Counted from the first letter of the stretch, positions 44,297-55,472 are shown. The stretch: 64,000 nt of DNA from Candidatus Promineofilum glycogenicum (GCA_016707605.1 JADJHJ010000013.1:1-64000), one strand, 5' to 3'. Notes: generated by a model not told the origin, from the sequence alone. Made by a program: numbers and translations.

Positions 44297-47230
44297 CTAG
44301 TTAGTGACCAACACCGAGGACTTGGCGCGGATGTCGTCCGAGCCGCTGCCGACCAGGAGCGCGCGCTGACCGGTGGCCTTGACCCAGTCGTGGGCGTCAA
44401 CCGACCAGTAGGACAGTTGGCGCGGCGCGATGTGGATGGTGACTTCCTTGGTCTGGCCCTTCTTCAGCGACACGCGCTCGAAGCCGACCAGAGCCTTCTC
44501 GGCCATCTGGACGCCGGCCGGAGCCTTGCCCGCGCCGAGGTAGACCTGCATGACTTCGTCGCCGTCCATCGGGCCCATGTTACGGACGCTGACCTTCACG
44601 TCGTAGCCGCCATCGGCCGTGGGCGTGACCACCAGCTTCTTCGAGTAGTTGAACTCGGTGTAGGACAGGCCGTGGCCGAAGGCGAACAGCGGCTTCACGT
44701 CGTGCTGGTCGTACCAGCGATAGCCGACGAAGATGCCGTTGGCCGACATATCAACCGTCTTGTAGCCGTGGTTGACGAGACCCAGGAAGCCCATCTTGTA
44801 GACGCCGGGGTAGAGCGGGCAGTTGCCGTCCACCGGCGGGTTGCTGGTGATGATCAACGGGTTGCAGTTGGGGTCATACTGCGGGAAGGCCGTGGCGCTG
44901 GCCGGGAAGGTCACCGGCAGCTTGCCGCCGGGGTTGGCCGTGCCCACCAGGATGTTGGCCGTGGCCACGCCGCCCATCTGGCCGGGGTACCACATCTGCA
45001 GGATGGCCTTGACGCTGTTGACCCAGGGCATGAAGACCGGGTCGCCGGTGTTGAGGACAACCACCGTGTTGGGGTGTACCGCGGCCACGGCGGCGATGAG
45101 CTGATCCTGATAGCCGGGCAGGGTCAGGCCGACGGCCATGTTATTGCCGCCGCGGTCGCTGCCTTCGGTGCCTTCGTCATAGGCGAAGATGATGACCTTG
45201 CTGGCGCCCTTGGCGGCGGCCACAGCCTCGTCGATCTTGGCCTGCTGCCATTCGGGGGTGATCCAGCGGAACTGAACCATCAGCGGGGCGGTCGTCTTGG
45301 CAAAGGCGCGCAGGTCGAGCGTGTGCGTCTCGCCGGCGGCGAAGGTCACGGTGTAGAAGCCTTGGTGGAACTTGGGGCCGTTGGGGTCGTGGGACTTGGC
45401 CGTCTGGAGCATCTTGTCCCAACTGGCCAGAGCCGAGTAACCGAAGCCGCTGCTGCCGGTGGCGTAGGCGTTCAGGCTGACGCGCCGGTTCTGGTTGGAA
45501 GCAAACCCGTCAACGAAGAGCTGGGCGCTGTTTTGGTCCTTAACGAAGACCTTGAGCTGATAGGAACCGGCCGACGGCGCGGTGATGGTCGTCTGCCAAC
45601 GCCAGGCGGTGTTGGCCGGCAGGCTCGTGCTCACGTAGTCGACGGTGGCGTCCAGTTGATCGGGCGCGCAGTTAGCCGCGCAGGGAGTCGGGGCGACGCC
45701 GGTGCCCGGCACGACGGGTTCGATCTGCGTCCGCAGCCAGCCGTTCTGGCCGGCGAAGGGGGCCGGGGCCACGACGGCCGTGGCCGGCACGACAGCGCCG
45801 TCCAGGTCATAGCCGGGCACGTAGCTGATTTCGGAGTTCGCTTTCGCGGCCGCGACCACCGCCGCGTAGGGGCTGATGACGTTGTCGTAGGGGGTGACGT
45901 TGGCGCTGCCGCCGCCGCCGATGTAGGGCGTGACCGCGGTCGGGCCCATGAAGACGACGCCCGACTTGCCGCCGGCGCCCTTCCACTCCTGGTTGCGAAT
46001 CGGCAGGCCGTGGTTGACGTTCTTCAGCAGCGTGGCGCTATCCTCGGCCACTTCCAGGGCGACGGCAAAGGTTTCGTTCTTCAGCGCTTCCTTGTCGGGA
46101 CGGGCCGGGACGTAGGGCGTGCCGTCGGTGTAGTGCGTGCCGTAGACCGTGCCTTCCAGCAGGCCGGCGTTGTTCATCTGCTTCAGGATGCGGAAGATGG
46201 ACAGGTCGATGGCCGCAGTCCAATCGGCCGCGGTGTAGGCCGGGACGGCCGGGAAGTCGTTGGTCAGCGCGACCGCGGCGCTACCATTGGTGGCCAGCGA
46301 TTGCAGGGTCGCGTCGGCCCAGCCGTTGCCGGTGCTGCCGCTGGGCATGGCGATGTCGAGGCCGTAGATCAGGTCGCTGCTGCGGTGCGTCGCGCCCCAG
46401 TCGGACATGTTGAAGCCTTCGAAGCCCCACTCATCGCGCAGAATCGTGTTCTGCATGAGGGCGTTGGAGCAGCCATAGACGTCGTTGATGCGGTTGTAGG
46501 AGCACATGATCGCCCCCGCGCCCGCCTTCACGCCGGCCTCGAACGCCTGCATCTCGCCTTCGTACAGCGTCTGTTCGTCAACGGTGACGCTGGTCGACAT
46601 GCGATTGTTCTCGAAGTCATTCATGGTGAAGTGCTTCAGGGTGGCGATGAGGCCCTGATCCTGCATGCCCTCCACCTGCGGCACGAGCAATTCGGCCAGC
46701 ACGTACGGGTCTTCGCCCAACGTCTCAAAGTTGCGGCCGGCGGTGGGGAAAGAGACCTGATTGATCATCGGGGCCAGCAGCACGTCCTGATTCGTGGCGC
46801 GCCCTTCTTTGCCCATCACCAGGCCGAAGTTGTAGGCGTTCTCGCGGCTGAACGACGCCGCCAGGCCAACCGGCGCCGGCAGCGCGGTGTTGTAGTTGCC
46901 GCTCAGGCGAATGCCGGCCGGGCCGTCAGTGAGGCGCAGGGGCGGAATGCCCAGGCGGGCCACACCGGGCACAGTGCCGGCCTGACCCTGGCAGCCCTGG
47001 ACGGACGGGCTAATATTGGCGGTAGCGCAAGTGGTATCACTTGCGCCACGGATCATCGACGATTTCTCGGCCAGAGTCATCTGGCCGATCAGGTTCGTCA
47101 GTTCGGCATCGGTCAGGGTGCCGCTGCCCCAGCTACTGGTGGACGCGGCTGCCGGGGTCGGGGTGGGGGCAATCACGATGACGGCGATGAGGCTGAGGGC
47201 CAGCACGGCCAGCAGCAAGATGCGCCGCAA
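44297..47230 (-). CDS. Secreted glycoside hydrolase family 3 with PA14 insert
   Basis: The 977-residue enzyme starts at TTG 47230 (an in-frame stop lies just upstream) with a signal peptide (ILLLAVLALSLIAVIVIA). The GH3 N-terminal barrel carries LRLTDGPAGIRL, LKHFTMNDFENNR and the nucleophile Asp in GFNMSDWGATH. The second GH3 domain is split by a PA14-like insert (about residues 490-650). A fibronectin-III-like domain ends the protein (VSVRNMGPMDGDEVMQVY). GH3 enzymes release glucose, xylose or related sugars from oligosaccharides. It lies just upstream of the xylose-type transporter on the same strand, which fits beta-xylosidase or beta-glucosidase. Confidence 0.92.
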   Translation of the reverse strand: MRRILLLAVLALSLIAVIVIAPTPTPAAASTSSWGSGTLTDAELTNLIGQMTLAEKSSMIRGASDTTCATANISPSVQGCQGQAGTVPGVARLGIPPLRLTDGPAGIRLSGNYNTALPAPVGLAASFSRENAYNFGLVMGKEGRATNQDVLLAPMINQVSFPTAGRNFETLGEDPYVLAELLVPQVEGMQDQGLIATLKHFTMNDFENNRMSTSVTVDEQTLYEGEMQAFEAGVKAGAGAIMCSYNRINDVYGCSNALMQNTILRDEWGFEGFNMSDWGATHRSSDLIYGLDIAMPSGSTGNGWADATLQSLATNGSAAVALTNDFPAVPAYTAADWTAAIDLSIFRILKQMNNAGLLEGTVYGTHYTDGTPYVPARPDKEALKNETFAVALEVAEDSATLLKNVNHGLPIRNQEWKGAGGKSGVVFMGPTAVTPYIGGGGSANVTPYDNVISPYAAVVAAAKANSEISYVPGYDLDGAVVPATAVVAPAPFAGQNGWLRTQIEPVVPGTGVAPTPCAANCAPDQLDATVDYVSTSLPANTAWRWQTTITAPSAGSYQLKVFVKDQNSAQLFVDGFASNQNRRVSLNAYATGSSGFGYSALASWDKMLQTAKSHDPNGPKFHQGFYTVTFAAGETHTLDLRAFAKTTAPLMVQFRWITPEWQQAKIDEAVAAAKGASKVIIFAYDEGTEGSDRGGNNMAVGLTLPGYQDQLIAAVAAVHPNTVVVLNTGDPVFMPWVNSVKAILQMWYPGQMGGVATANILVGTANPGGKLPVTFPASATAFPQYDPNCNPLIITSNPPVDGNCPLYPGVYKMGFLGLVNHGYKTVDMSANGIFVGYRWYDQHDVKPLFAFGHGLSYTEFNYSKKLVVTPTADGGYDVKVSVRNMGPMDGDEVMQVYLGAGKAPAGVQMAEKALVGFERVSLKKGQTKEVTIHIAPRQLSYWSVDAHDWVKATGQRALLVGSGSDDIRAKSSVLVTN

Positions 47231-47588
47231 AGGCTTTCTAGTTCAAGGTCATGAGTTTCTCCGCTTGGTTTGCAACAGCGACAGAGGTTAACGATTGGGT
47301 TAGGGTGATTTAGGTCGGGTGAAGTGGCGGGCGAGGCCACCGGTTGAGCTTATCGTTCGGCTACCTTTCATGCAGCTCCTTGCACGCGGGACAGTGAGGT
47401 CAGGCGAACATTTTACATTTTACTGATCGTTTACGTCTGCTAAATCGTCCAAAACGATGAAATATAGGCTGATAACAGGATTAGATATACGTCTTCCAAC
47501 TAAACGTTGGTCTAATTTCTATGTACAAGTTGCCCAATAGCGTAAAATACCCACTTGTTGGGTAACATCTGAAGTAATAGGGTTGGGA
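47231..47588. other. AT-rich divergent promoter region
   Basis: This 358-base gap separates the divergent GH3 and LuxR genes. From about 47400 it is clearly richer in A+T than neighbouring DNA. Short inverted repeats ccaactaaacgttgg (47497-47511) and acccacttgttgggt lie near the LuxR start and may bind a regulator. I do not see a convincing -35/-10 pair or a gene. Confidence 0.5.
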
Positions 47589-50473
47589 GTGCGCGATGAG
47601 TCAGTTAACGCCAAGTACGTCGTGGAAACGGATCGGCTCTGGGTAACCCTGGGCGATGCGCCCGCAGGCGATCGAAGTCGGCTCGGCCGGCTGGTTCGAG
47701 TGGCTGGCCAACCACGACCGCTTCGTCTATCGCCATGAGGCGACCCACTTCACCGCTCGCCGCGAGACCCGCCGCGGCAACTACTACTGGTACGGCTACC
47801 GCCGCCTGGGCGACAAGTTGCACAAGGTCTATCTGGGGCGGGCTGCCGATTTGACCGTTCCGACGTTGGTCGCGGCCGGTGAGCGCATGCGGCCAGGGGG
47901 CGAGGCGCGGCGACGACGCCCCACGGTCGGGCGCGCCCCGGTACCGCCAACCCCGGCGCGCCCGGCTGCGCCCGGCCGACCCGCCGCGCGGCATGATGAA
48001 CTGGCTCATCCCGCCCGCCCTGCCGGAGCACGCCGTCGACCGGCCGCGCCTGACCCGGCAACTGGCCCGGCCCATCGTCCTCATCTCCGCCCCCAGCGGC
48101 TATGGCAAGACGACGCTGCTCAACCAGTGGCAACATTCGCTCGGCTCGCCCGTGGTCTGGGTCTCGCTCGATACCGAGGCCAACACCGTCCACACCTTCT
48201 GGGCCGCGGTGCTGCTGGCCTGGCAGCGGCTGGAGTCGGGCTACGAAGTGCCCCTGACGCTGCTACAGTCCCCGGCGGCGACGCCCATCGAGCCACTGCT
48301 GACGCTTTTCATCGACGCGCTGCACCGCGCCCAGGCCGACCGCGCCGGACGCAAGGTGACGCTGATCATCGACAACTACCACCGCGCCCAGGCCGACGCG
48401 CTCGATGCGTCGCTGCGCCTGTTCCTCGATCACCTGCCGCCCGGCGTCCAGGTCGTGCTGGCCAGCCAGCGCCAGTTCCCGTTTGACCTCCAGCGCTGGC
48501 GGGGCAAGGGGCTGCTGACGGAGCTGACGCAGGACGATTTGCGGCTGACGCCGGAGGAGGGGCTGGCCTACCTGGAGCGCCTGTCGCCGCTGACGCTGAC
48601 CGAACGGGAGAAAGTGTCGCTGGTCATGCGCGCCGACGGCTGGCCGGCCGGGCTGAACCTGCTGCTGCTGGCGTTGCGGCAACAGGGCAACGTCCACGAG
48701 TACGTGGCCACCTTCAGCGGCCACGACCGCTACCTGCAAGCCTACGTCGCCGGCGAAATCCTGGCCAAACATGCGACTGACCGCCGCCAGTTCCTGTTGA
48801 AGACGTCGGTCTTGAAGGCGCTGAGCGGCCCGCTGTGCGACGCCCTGACCGGCGGCGACGACAGCCGGGCCATGCTGGAGGAGCTGTGCCGCTCCAATCA
48901 GTTCGTCTCGCTGGTGGACGAGGCCGGCGGCTGGTACCAGTATCACGACCTGTTCGCCAAGGCGCTGCAAGATCAGTTGCGGGCCGAACACCCGGCTTGG
49001 CTGGCCGATCTGCACCACCGCGCCGCCGTCTGGCTGCTGGAGAACGGTCACTTCCCGGACGCGATGCGCCATTTATTACTGGCCGGCGAATGGCCGGAGG
49101 TGGCGCGGCTGATCGACCGGGCCATCCTGTCGGAGTTGCGCCGCGGCAGCGACCACCGCATCCTGCGCTGGATGCAGCAGACGCCGGATGAGGTGTTTCT
49201 CAACCACAGCTCGCTGCTGGTCACGTTCGCCCGGCTGGCGCTCCACAGCTTGCCCCACGAGCAGGTCATCGGCCGTCTGACGCGCGTCGCCGGACAGATC
49301 GAGGGCCGGCCGGCGGCCGAGCGCACACCGGCCCAGCGGACGACGCTGCGGCTGGTGCGCCACTGGCAGGCCACCGGCGAGTGGCCGGCGGAGACGACGA
49401 GGCGCCGCCGGACGGCATCGCCGGGCTGTGGCGCGTCTTCGACCTGCGGCAGCGTGCCTTGCGCCTGTTGCGCGAGGGGATGACGCCGGTGGGCGCGCCT
49501 GTTGGAAGAGGCGCTCCAGCTGGCCAAGGCCGAGGGGCTAACCTTTTTGGCGGTCATGAGCACGGTTTCCCTGATCGGCGCTGCGCCGAGGGCGGGGCAT
49601 CGGGCCGAGACGTTGGCCCAGGAGATGTTGCGCTGGCTGCGCCCGCGCTGGCCGAGCTTGCCGGAAAGCGCCAGCGTGCTGGAGCAGCCTGGCGCGCGTT
49701 TATCTGGCGCGCAACCAGGTGGCGGCGGCGCGGGCGGCGCTCGATCGCGTCGCGGCTGTCGATCCCTATCCGACGAGCCTGAACATGGCCATTCTGTCGC
49801 ACGGGATGCAGGCCCACATCCTGAACGCGCTGGGCGACCATCTGGGGGCGCGGATGGCCGTGGAGGCGGCGCAGGAGTTGCAATCGTATGGCGTACCGGT
49901 GCTGAGCGCGCGCGACGTGGCCTTGCACCAGGCGCTCATCCTGCTGCGCCAGGACGATCCGGCGGCGGCCGAGCAACTGCTGCGCTATGAACTGCCGCCG
50001 CCGCCAAGGCCAATGCGCCGGAGAACGCCTTGCATGCCATCGTCTGGGCCGAGCTCATCTGCGCCGCGGGGAGTATGAGGCGGCCGAGAGCGCGCTGCGG
50101 CCCAGGGCGAATGCCGCGCACCGACGCCCTGTTGGTGGCCGCCACTCGGCCGCAGCTGCTTCTGGCGCTGGCCTGGTGGGGCGAATTGCGCGCCGCCCAT
50201 CCCGACTTCCCCGTGCCCTCGGCGGCCGACGTGGAGCGGCGGGCGCTGGCGGCGGCCATCAGCCAGCGCGAGCAGGAGCTGTTGGTTGTGCTGGCCGAGG
50301 GGCTGACCAACCGCGAGATCGCCGCCCGCCTGGTGCTGGAAGAGAGCACCATTCGCACTCACCTGCGCAACATCTACCGCAAGCTGGGCGTCAACTCGCG
50401 CGTGGCCGCCGTCCGCCCGCCCACGACCCTTTCCGAAGAGGAACGCGATACAGCGGTCGCAGATTTACCGTGA
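47589..50473 (+). pseudogene. LuxR-family MalT-like transcriptional regulator, multiply frameshifted
   Basis: Joining frames gives a MalT-like regulator of about 960 residues. It starts at GTG 47589 (MRDESVNAKYVVETDRLWV) with the family's N-terminal domain (EVGSAGWFEWLANHDRF, FTARRETRRGNYYWYGYRR). A P-loop NTPase follows (LISAPSGYGKTTLLNQW near 48090), then TPR-like helices and a C-terminal LuxR helix-turn-helix (ISQREQELLVVLAEGLTNRE, 50256-50415). Frames change near 47660, 47880-47990, 49400-49480, 49683, 49995, 50070 and 50110. That density may mean a true pseudogene, although nearby genes also show probable sequencing indels. It is divergent from the GH3 gene and could control it. Confidence 0.8.
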
Positions 50474-50507
50474 ATCAATCGGCGGATCTGCGGTTTCTTC
50501 TTTCTTC

Positions 50508-51560
50508 CTAAACAGTCTCGGTCACCTTGCGAATGGCCCGCGGCGCGTCGACGTCGAAGTCGCGGGTGTGGGCCAGGTGCAGGGCCAGCAGTTGGCCGGG
50601 GACGATGGCCGTCAGGGGCGAGAGCCACTCCGGCGCGGCCGACGGCAGCGCCAGCGGCACGCGCGCCGCGGCCAGCACACCGGCGTCGTCGCTGATGGCG
50701 ATGACCTCCGCCTGCCGCTCGCGCAGCGTGCGGACGAACCCCACCGCCTCGCCGGCCATCACGCCCGACGGGGCGATGACGATGACCGGGAAGCCCGGCT
50801 CCAGCATGGCCAGCGGGCCGTGGAGGAAGTCGGCGCTGCTGTACGGCTCGACGATGGTGTAGGTCAACTCCTTTAGCTTGAGGGCCGTCTCGAAGGCGGT
50901 GGCGTAGTTATAGCCGCGGCCGATGACCACGCAGCGCTGCATGTAGCGGTAGCGCGGGGCGACGGCGGCGATGGCCTCGTCCATGCTCAGCGTGGCCGCC
51001 ACGGCGTCGGGCATGGCCCACAGCGCCGCCCGGTCCTCGGCCGCGCCGCTCAGGGCGACGCTGAGCAGGGCCACGGCGGCCAGTTCGGCGGTGTAGGTCT
51101 TCGTCGCCGCCACGGCCCGCTCGTCGCCGGCGCACAGGTTGAAGACCACGTCCCCCTGCTCGGCCAGGGGCGAGTCGGGGCGGTTGGTCAGCACGGCCGT
51201 CAGCGCCCCCTGCCGCCGCGCCTCGGCCAGCACGGCGACGATGTCGGGGCTTTGGCCGCTCTGGCTGATGCCCAGCACCAGGGCGTTGCCGAAGCGCGGC
51301 GGGCGCTGGTAGAGGGTGAACAGGCTGGGCGCGGCCAGCCCGACCGACAGGCCGTTCATGGCCCCCAGGACGTACTGGGCGTAGCGCCCGGCGTTGTCGC
51401 TGGTGCCGCGGGCGGCGATGACGACGTGGTCGATGGCCCGGCCGCGCACCAGGTCGGCCAGGGCCAGCGCGGTGGCTTCTTCTTCGTCCAGCAGGCGGCG
51501 CAGCACGGCCGGCTGCTCGTGGATTTCGCGGTAGAGGTGGGTTTGGGTTAGGGGGGGCAT
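50508..51560 (-). CDS. SIS-domain sugar isomerase/deaminase (NagB-II-like)
   Basis: The 350-residue protein has two SIS domains. The first has [18 protein letters not shown] and [13 protein letters not shown]. The second has [19 protein letters not shown], and the protein ends with the [10 protein letters not shown] tail typical of GlmS isomerase-domain relatives. Without a glutaminase domain it best fits GlcN-6-P deaminase of the SIS type or an AgaS-like ketose isomerase, giving fructose-6-P. NagA, a ROK kinase and a ROK repressor lie upstream on the same strand. Confidence 0.85.
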   Translation of the reverse strand: MPPLTQTHLYREIHEQPAVLRRLLDEEEATALALADLVRGRAIDHVVIAARGTSDNAGRYAQYVLGAMNGLSVGLAAPSLFTLYQRPPRFGNALVLGISQSGQSPDIVAVLAEARRQGALTAVLTNRPDSPLAEQGDVVFNLCAGDERAVAATKTYTAELAAVALLSVALSGAAEDRAALWAMPDAVAATLSMDEAIAAVAPRYRYMQRCVVIGRGYNYATAFETALKLKELTYTIVEPYSSADFLHGPLAMLEPGFPVIVIAPSGVMAGEAVGFVRTLRERQAEVIAISDDAGVLAAARVPLALPSAAPEWLSPLTAIVPGQLLALHLAHTRDFDVDAPRAIRKVTETV

Positions 51561-51576
51561 AGTGGTCAGTATCCAG

Positions 51577-51601
51577 TATTCAGTAGGTCAGTGGGTCAGT
51601 G
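51577..51601. repeat. gggtcagt tandem tract
   Basis: Short copies of aggtcagt and gggtcagt lie between two minus-strand genes. They match the tracts at 18478-18509 and 22054-22105. Confidence 0.65.
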
Positions 51602-54087
51602 GCGTAGGCAGCGGGGCGGGTGGGTCGGTTCGACCAGTCTCGTAGCCGAGTTCGTCGTCTGCAACTCGTCACTCCGCCGGGCCAGGAGGAAGAGCGCGCC
51701 GGCGGCGGCGTAGGCCAGGGCGGCGACGACCAGGGTCAGGCGGAAGCCGGCGTGGATGGCCAGCGCCGTGGCCAGGGCCGAGCCGAGGACGGAGGTGACG
51801 CCGTTGATGCCCCACAGCCAGGGCACGACCGTCGGCTGCCGCCGCCCGGCCCAGCGGATGCCCGTCGGGAAGGGCATACCCATCAGGAAGCCCAGCACCG
51901 ACAGCAGTAGCACGGCCACCAGCAGCCGCGCCGGCAGGCCGAACAGCAGCGTCCGCTCCAGCACGAAGCTGCTGAACAGGGCGTGGAGCAGTAGGAAGAC
52001 GACCAGCAGCGGGAAGACGCGCCGCAGCCGCCCGCCGATCTGCTCGGCCGGCCAGCGCCCGCTCCACCAACTGCCCAGGCCGCTGAACAACAGCAGCGAG
52101 AAGAGGACAACGGCCAGCGAGTAGACCGGCTGGCCGAGGTAGACGGTCAGCTTCTGCATCGTCGGAATCTCGACCAGCATGAAGGCCAGCCCCAGGCCGC
52201 CGAAGTAGGCCAGCGTGGCCGGGGCGGGGCGGGCCAGACCGCGCCGCCATGCCGGCTGCCGACCCAGAGAGGCACGATGATGAATAGCGCGCTTAGCGCC
52301 GCCGTGACGCCGATGACGGCGAACAGGATGGTGATGGCCTCCATGCTGGTGCGATAGACGCCGCTGCCGCTGAGGGCCGGGTCGAGCAGGTCGCCCAGCA
52401 GGACCAGGTTGAAGAAGAACGGCCGGTTGTCGGTGGCCGGGGAGATGTCCAGCGGGTAGGCGCGGATGAAGGCGTCGTGGTCGGGGTCGGCGATGAAGCG
52501 GCCGACCTCCTCGAACGGCGTCAGCCCCGGCGCATAGAGCACCTGGAAGCCGAATTCGGCGGCGATCTCCTGCAGCCGGGCCACTTCGTCGGGCGTGAAC
52601 GGCGCGCGCTTGAAGAGCGTCGTCGACAGCCCCTCGGTCTGGGCCGTGGCCCGGTTGGGCATGGCGATGACGGCCACGTGTTGGCGCGGGTCGGCCGCGC
52701 CGGCCGCTTCCCAGCCGGCCAGCCCCGTCGTCACCAGCCGCAGCGTCTCCGCCGGGCGGTCGGGCAGATACCAGCGCGAGATGCTCAGGATGCCGTCGTC
52801 GCTGAGGCGATTGTGGTAGCTGGCGAACGCCTCGCGGGTGTAGAGGCTGTTCTCGCTGAGGGCGAACGCGCCGGAGCCGCCGGCGGCCCAGGTGTCGATG
52901 AGCGAGGCCTGGATGACGTCGTAGCCGCCGGCGCTGCGGTCGACGTAGCCGCGGGCGTCGGCGACGACGACCTCGACGTCGGGCCGGCTGTAGAGGTTGC
53001 CGGCGAACTCGGCGAACGGGCCGCGCACGGCGTCGATGACCGCCGGGTTGACCTCGACGGCCGTCACGTGGGGCGCGCCGGCGGCCAGGGCGGTCAGCAC
53101 GTCGCGGCCGCCGCCGGGGCCGATGACCAGCGTGCGCGGGTCGTCGCTGAGTTGGTAGGCGATGGCGGTCAGGTCATAGCTCAGAAAGCGCACTTGCGCC
53201 AGGTCGCCCTCGAAGCGCTGGATGGGCGTGCCGGCCACGGCGTCGATGAGCAGCAGGGCGTGGTGCCACAGCCCGCCCTCGGCCACGGCCTGCTCCCACT
53301 TGACCGGGGCGACGCCCCAGAAGAACGGGTAGCCCTCCGGCTCGTAGACCGTGACCCGCGAATGGATGTTCCAGCGCTCATAGACGATGGGCGGCTCCGC
53401 GCCGCCGGCCTTGTTGACGACGATGCGCAGCCAGGGCGCGGCCAAATTGCTGACGAGCAATGCGCCGGTGAACAACAGGGCCAACCCGGCCGGAACCAGC
53501 CGCCGCCGGCCGCCGCCGCTGACGAACGCCGCCGCCGCCAGAGCCAGGACGACGCTGAGCAGCAGCAGGGCGTTGACTCCGCCCAGACGCGACAGGGCGG
53601 CCACGCTGAGCAGGCAGCCCAGGGCCGCGCCGATGAGGTCGGCGGCGTAGACGCGCCCGGCGTCGCCCGGCCAGCCGGCCAGCGTCAGGGCCAGCACCGT
53701 GCCGGACAGGAAGAAGGGCAGCGACAGCAGGACGTAGATCAGCGCCAGCCAGCCCAGTTGGGCGAAAGAAAACGCCCCGGCGCGGTTCATCAGCACCGGG
53801 TCGAACGGGATGCGCAGATAGACGAGGAAGACGATGGGCACGGCCACGGCCAGGGCGACGGCGGCGCGGCCGATCCACTGCTGGGCCGCTGCCGGCTCGC
53901 GCAGGCGGGGGAAGAAGTAGAGCACAACGCCGGCCGTGGCGCTGCCCATCAGGGCCATCGAGATGGCCAGAAAGGCGAAGTGATACCACATCGTGACGCT
54001 GAAGATGCGCGTCAGCACCACCTCCAGCGCCAGCGCCCCGGCGCTAATCAGGAAGATGCCGGCGCGCAAGTGTCGCGTTGTTTTCAT
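51596..54087 (-). CDS. Spermidine-synthase-like membrane protein (one frameshift)
   Basis: The N-terminal 190 residues form about six membrane helices. A Rossmann SAM-binding domain follows (TLVIGPGGGRDVLTALAAGA, VTAVEVNPAVIDAVR, VVVADARGYVDR), as in spermidine-synthase-like proteins. More membrane helices complete it, but the frame breaks near 52245: RHGGAVWPAPPRP should continue as ARPAPATLAYFGGLGLAFMLVE in the next frame. The last frame ends at 51596. The full protein is about 830 residues. These fused membrane/aminopropyltransferase-like proteins have no proven reaction. The C-terminal residues (TRLVEPTHPPRCLRH) may be read from repeat DNA. Confidence 0.8.
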
Positions 54088-54143
54088 CGGTGAGTTGTCC
54101 CTCTCGGATCGCGGTGTCCGCGCCGGCCAGCCGCGGCAAGAGA

Positions 54144-54270
54144 GACCACAGATTGCGCAGATGGATCCGGCAGATAGAGATTAGAAAGACTCCGTTCGCA
54201 GAAATCTGCCAGATCTCCAATCTGCGGAATGTCTTGAAATCTGCGAAATCTGCGTAATCTGCGGTTTCTT
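54144..54270. repeat. ccacagat/atctgcgg hairpin repeat
   Basis: The left part has gaccacagattgcgcagatg, and the right part has three or four copies of aaatctgcg ending in taatctgcggtttc. It is the same family as 34841-34952 and 38263-38297. It lies between the nagA stop and the upstream end of the membrane-protein gene. Confidence 0.78.
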
Positions 54271-54276
54271 CCTTCT

Positions 54277-55422
54277 TCATCCACGATAGACCGACTCGCC
54301 GCCGACGAACGTCTCGACCACGCGCAGGTCGGGCGAGAGCAGCACCAGGTCGGCGTCGTAGCCGGGGGCGATGCGCCCCAGCCGGTCGCCCAGGCCCAGC
54401 AGGCGGGCGGGCGTGGTGGTGACGGTCGGCAGCGCCTCGGCCGCCGTGGCCCCGCTGAAGCCCAGGAAGGCGCGCAGCATGGCGTCGAGCGACAGGACGC
54501 AGCCGGCCAGCGTGCCGTCATCCAGCCGGGCGGCGTCGCCCTCCACCGTCACGCGGTAGTCGCCCAACAGGTATTGGCCCGGCCCCATGCCCAGCGCGGC
54601 CATGGCGTCGGTGACGATGTTGAGCCGGTCGGGGCCGAGCCAGCGCCACAGCAGCCCGACCAGCGCCGGGTGGACGTGCAGCCCGTCGGCGACGAGGCCG
54701 ACGGTGACGCGCGGGTCGGCCAGGGCAGCGGCGATGAGGCCCGGCTCGCGGTGGTGCAGGGTGGGCATGGCGTTGAAGAGGTGGGTGGCGTAGCGCGCGC
54801 CGCTGTCGAAGCCGGCCGCGGCCTCGTCGAAGGTGGCCAGCGAGTGGCCGGCGCTGACAACCACGCCGCGCCGGGCCAGCTCGGCGATGGCCTGGCGCGC
54901 CCAGGTCAGCTCCGGGGCCAGCGTCACCAGGCGCACGCCCGTGGCCGGTGACCAGTCGTTGAGATCGGCCGCCGAGGGCTGGCGCAGATAGGCCGGGTTG
55001 TGCGCCCCCTTCTTGCCGGGGTTGAGGAACGGCCCTTCCAGATGCAGCCCCAGCGGGTGCGCCCCGCGCCAACCGGCGGGCGGGCCGCCGGCCAGGACGC
55101 GCTGCGCCTGGCGGGGGGTGCTCAGGGGGGAGGTGATGATCGTCGGCAGGAAGGACGTGACGCCGAAGCGCGGCAGGCCGGCGGCCACGTCCCAGATGGT
55201 GGCCGGGTCGGCGGTGAAGTCCAGCCCGAAGCCGCCGTTGACCTGCAAGTCGATGAAGCCGGGGGCCAGCAGCAGCCCGGCGGCGTCGCGCACGGTGGCG
55301 GATGGCGGCAGAGCGTCGCCAGCCGCGCCCACGGCGGCGATGCGGCCGTCCTCGATGAGAACGAGGCTGTCCTCGATGGTCGTCGCGGGGGTCAGGAGCG
55401 TGGCGTGGCGGATGGCGAGCAT
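54277..55422 (-). CDS. nagA: N-acetylglucosamine-6-phosphate deacetylase
   Basis: The 381-residue amidohydrolase matches NagA: APGFIDLQVNGGFGLDF near residue 55, PLGLHLEGPFLNPGKKGAHN near 120 (metal-binding Glu), GHSLATFDEAAAGFDSGARY with ATHLFNAMPTLHHREPG (His ligands), and IVTDAMAALGMGPGQYLLGD (catalytic Asp). It converts GlcNAc-6-P to GlcN-6-P and acetate, supplying the SIS-type deaminase downstream on the same strand. It has no signal peptide. Confidence 0.94.
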   Translation of the reverse strand: MLAIRHATLLTPATTIEDSLVLIEDGRIAAVGAAGDALPPSATVRDAAGLLLAPGFIDLQVNGGFGLDFTADPATIWDVAAGLPRFGVTSFLPTIITSPLSTPRQAQRVLAGGPPAGWRGAHPLGLHLEGPFLNPGKKGAHNPAYLRQPSAADLNDWSPATGVRLVTLAPELTWARQAIAELARRGVVVSAGHSLATFDEAAAGFDSGARYATHLFNAMPTLHHREPGLIAAALADPRVTVGLVADGLHVHPALVGLLWRWLGPDRLNIVTDAMAALGMGPGQYLLGDYRVTVEGDAARLDDGTLAGCVLSLDAMLRAFLGFSGATAAEALPTVTTTPARLLGLGDRLGRIAPGYDADLVLLSPDLRVVETFVGGESVYRG

Positions 55423-55434
55423 GGGGGTGGGAGG

Positions 55435-55472
55435 GTAGAAACCGAGTTTCTTCTGAGAAACTCGGTTTCTAC
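55435..55472. repeat. Perfect 17-bp inverted repeat
   Basis: gtagaaaccgagtttct and its exact complement flank a tctg loop between nagA and the binding-protein gene. It is positioned to end or stabilise the binding-protein message (minus strand), so NagA may be expressed less. It looks like a dispersed repeat. Confidence 0.85.

Noticed and set aside
44390..47254. 954-codon open frame on the plus strand opposite the GH3 gene
   Set aside because: It is the antisense shadow of a clear GH3 enzyme with signal peptide and catalytic motifs; its translation is low-complexity Gly/Ala/Arg/Val/His without domains.
48001..48486. Independent gene in the frame read from 47656
   Set aside because: After about 47890 this frame turns into Arg/Pro/Ala-rich shadow sequence, while the MalT-like NTPase continues in another frame; only its first part is real.
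52477..54093. 538-codon plus-strand frame opposite the spermidine-synthase-like gene
   Set aside because: Gln/Arg/Gly-rich antisense frame typical of high-GC DNA; the minus strand carries the SAM-binding and membrane motifs.
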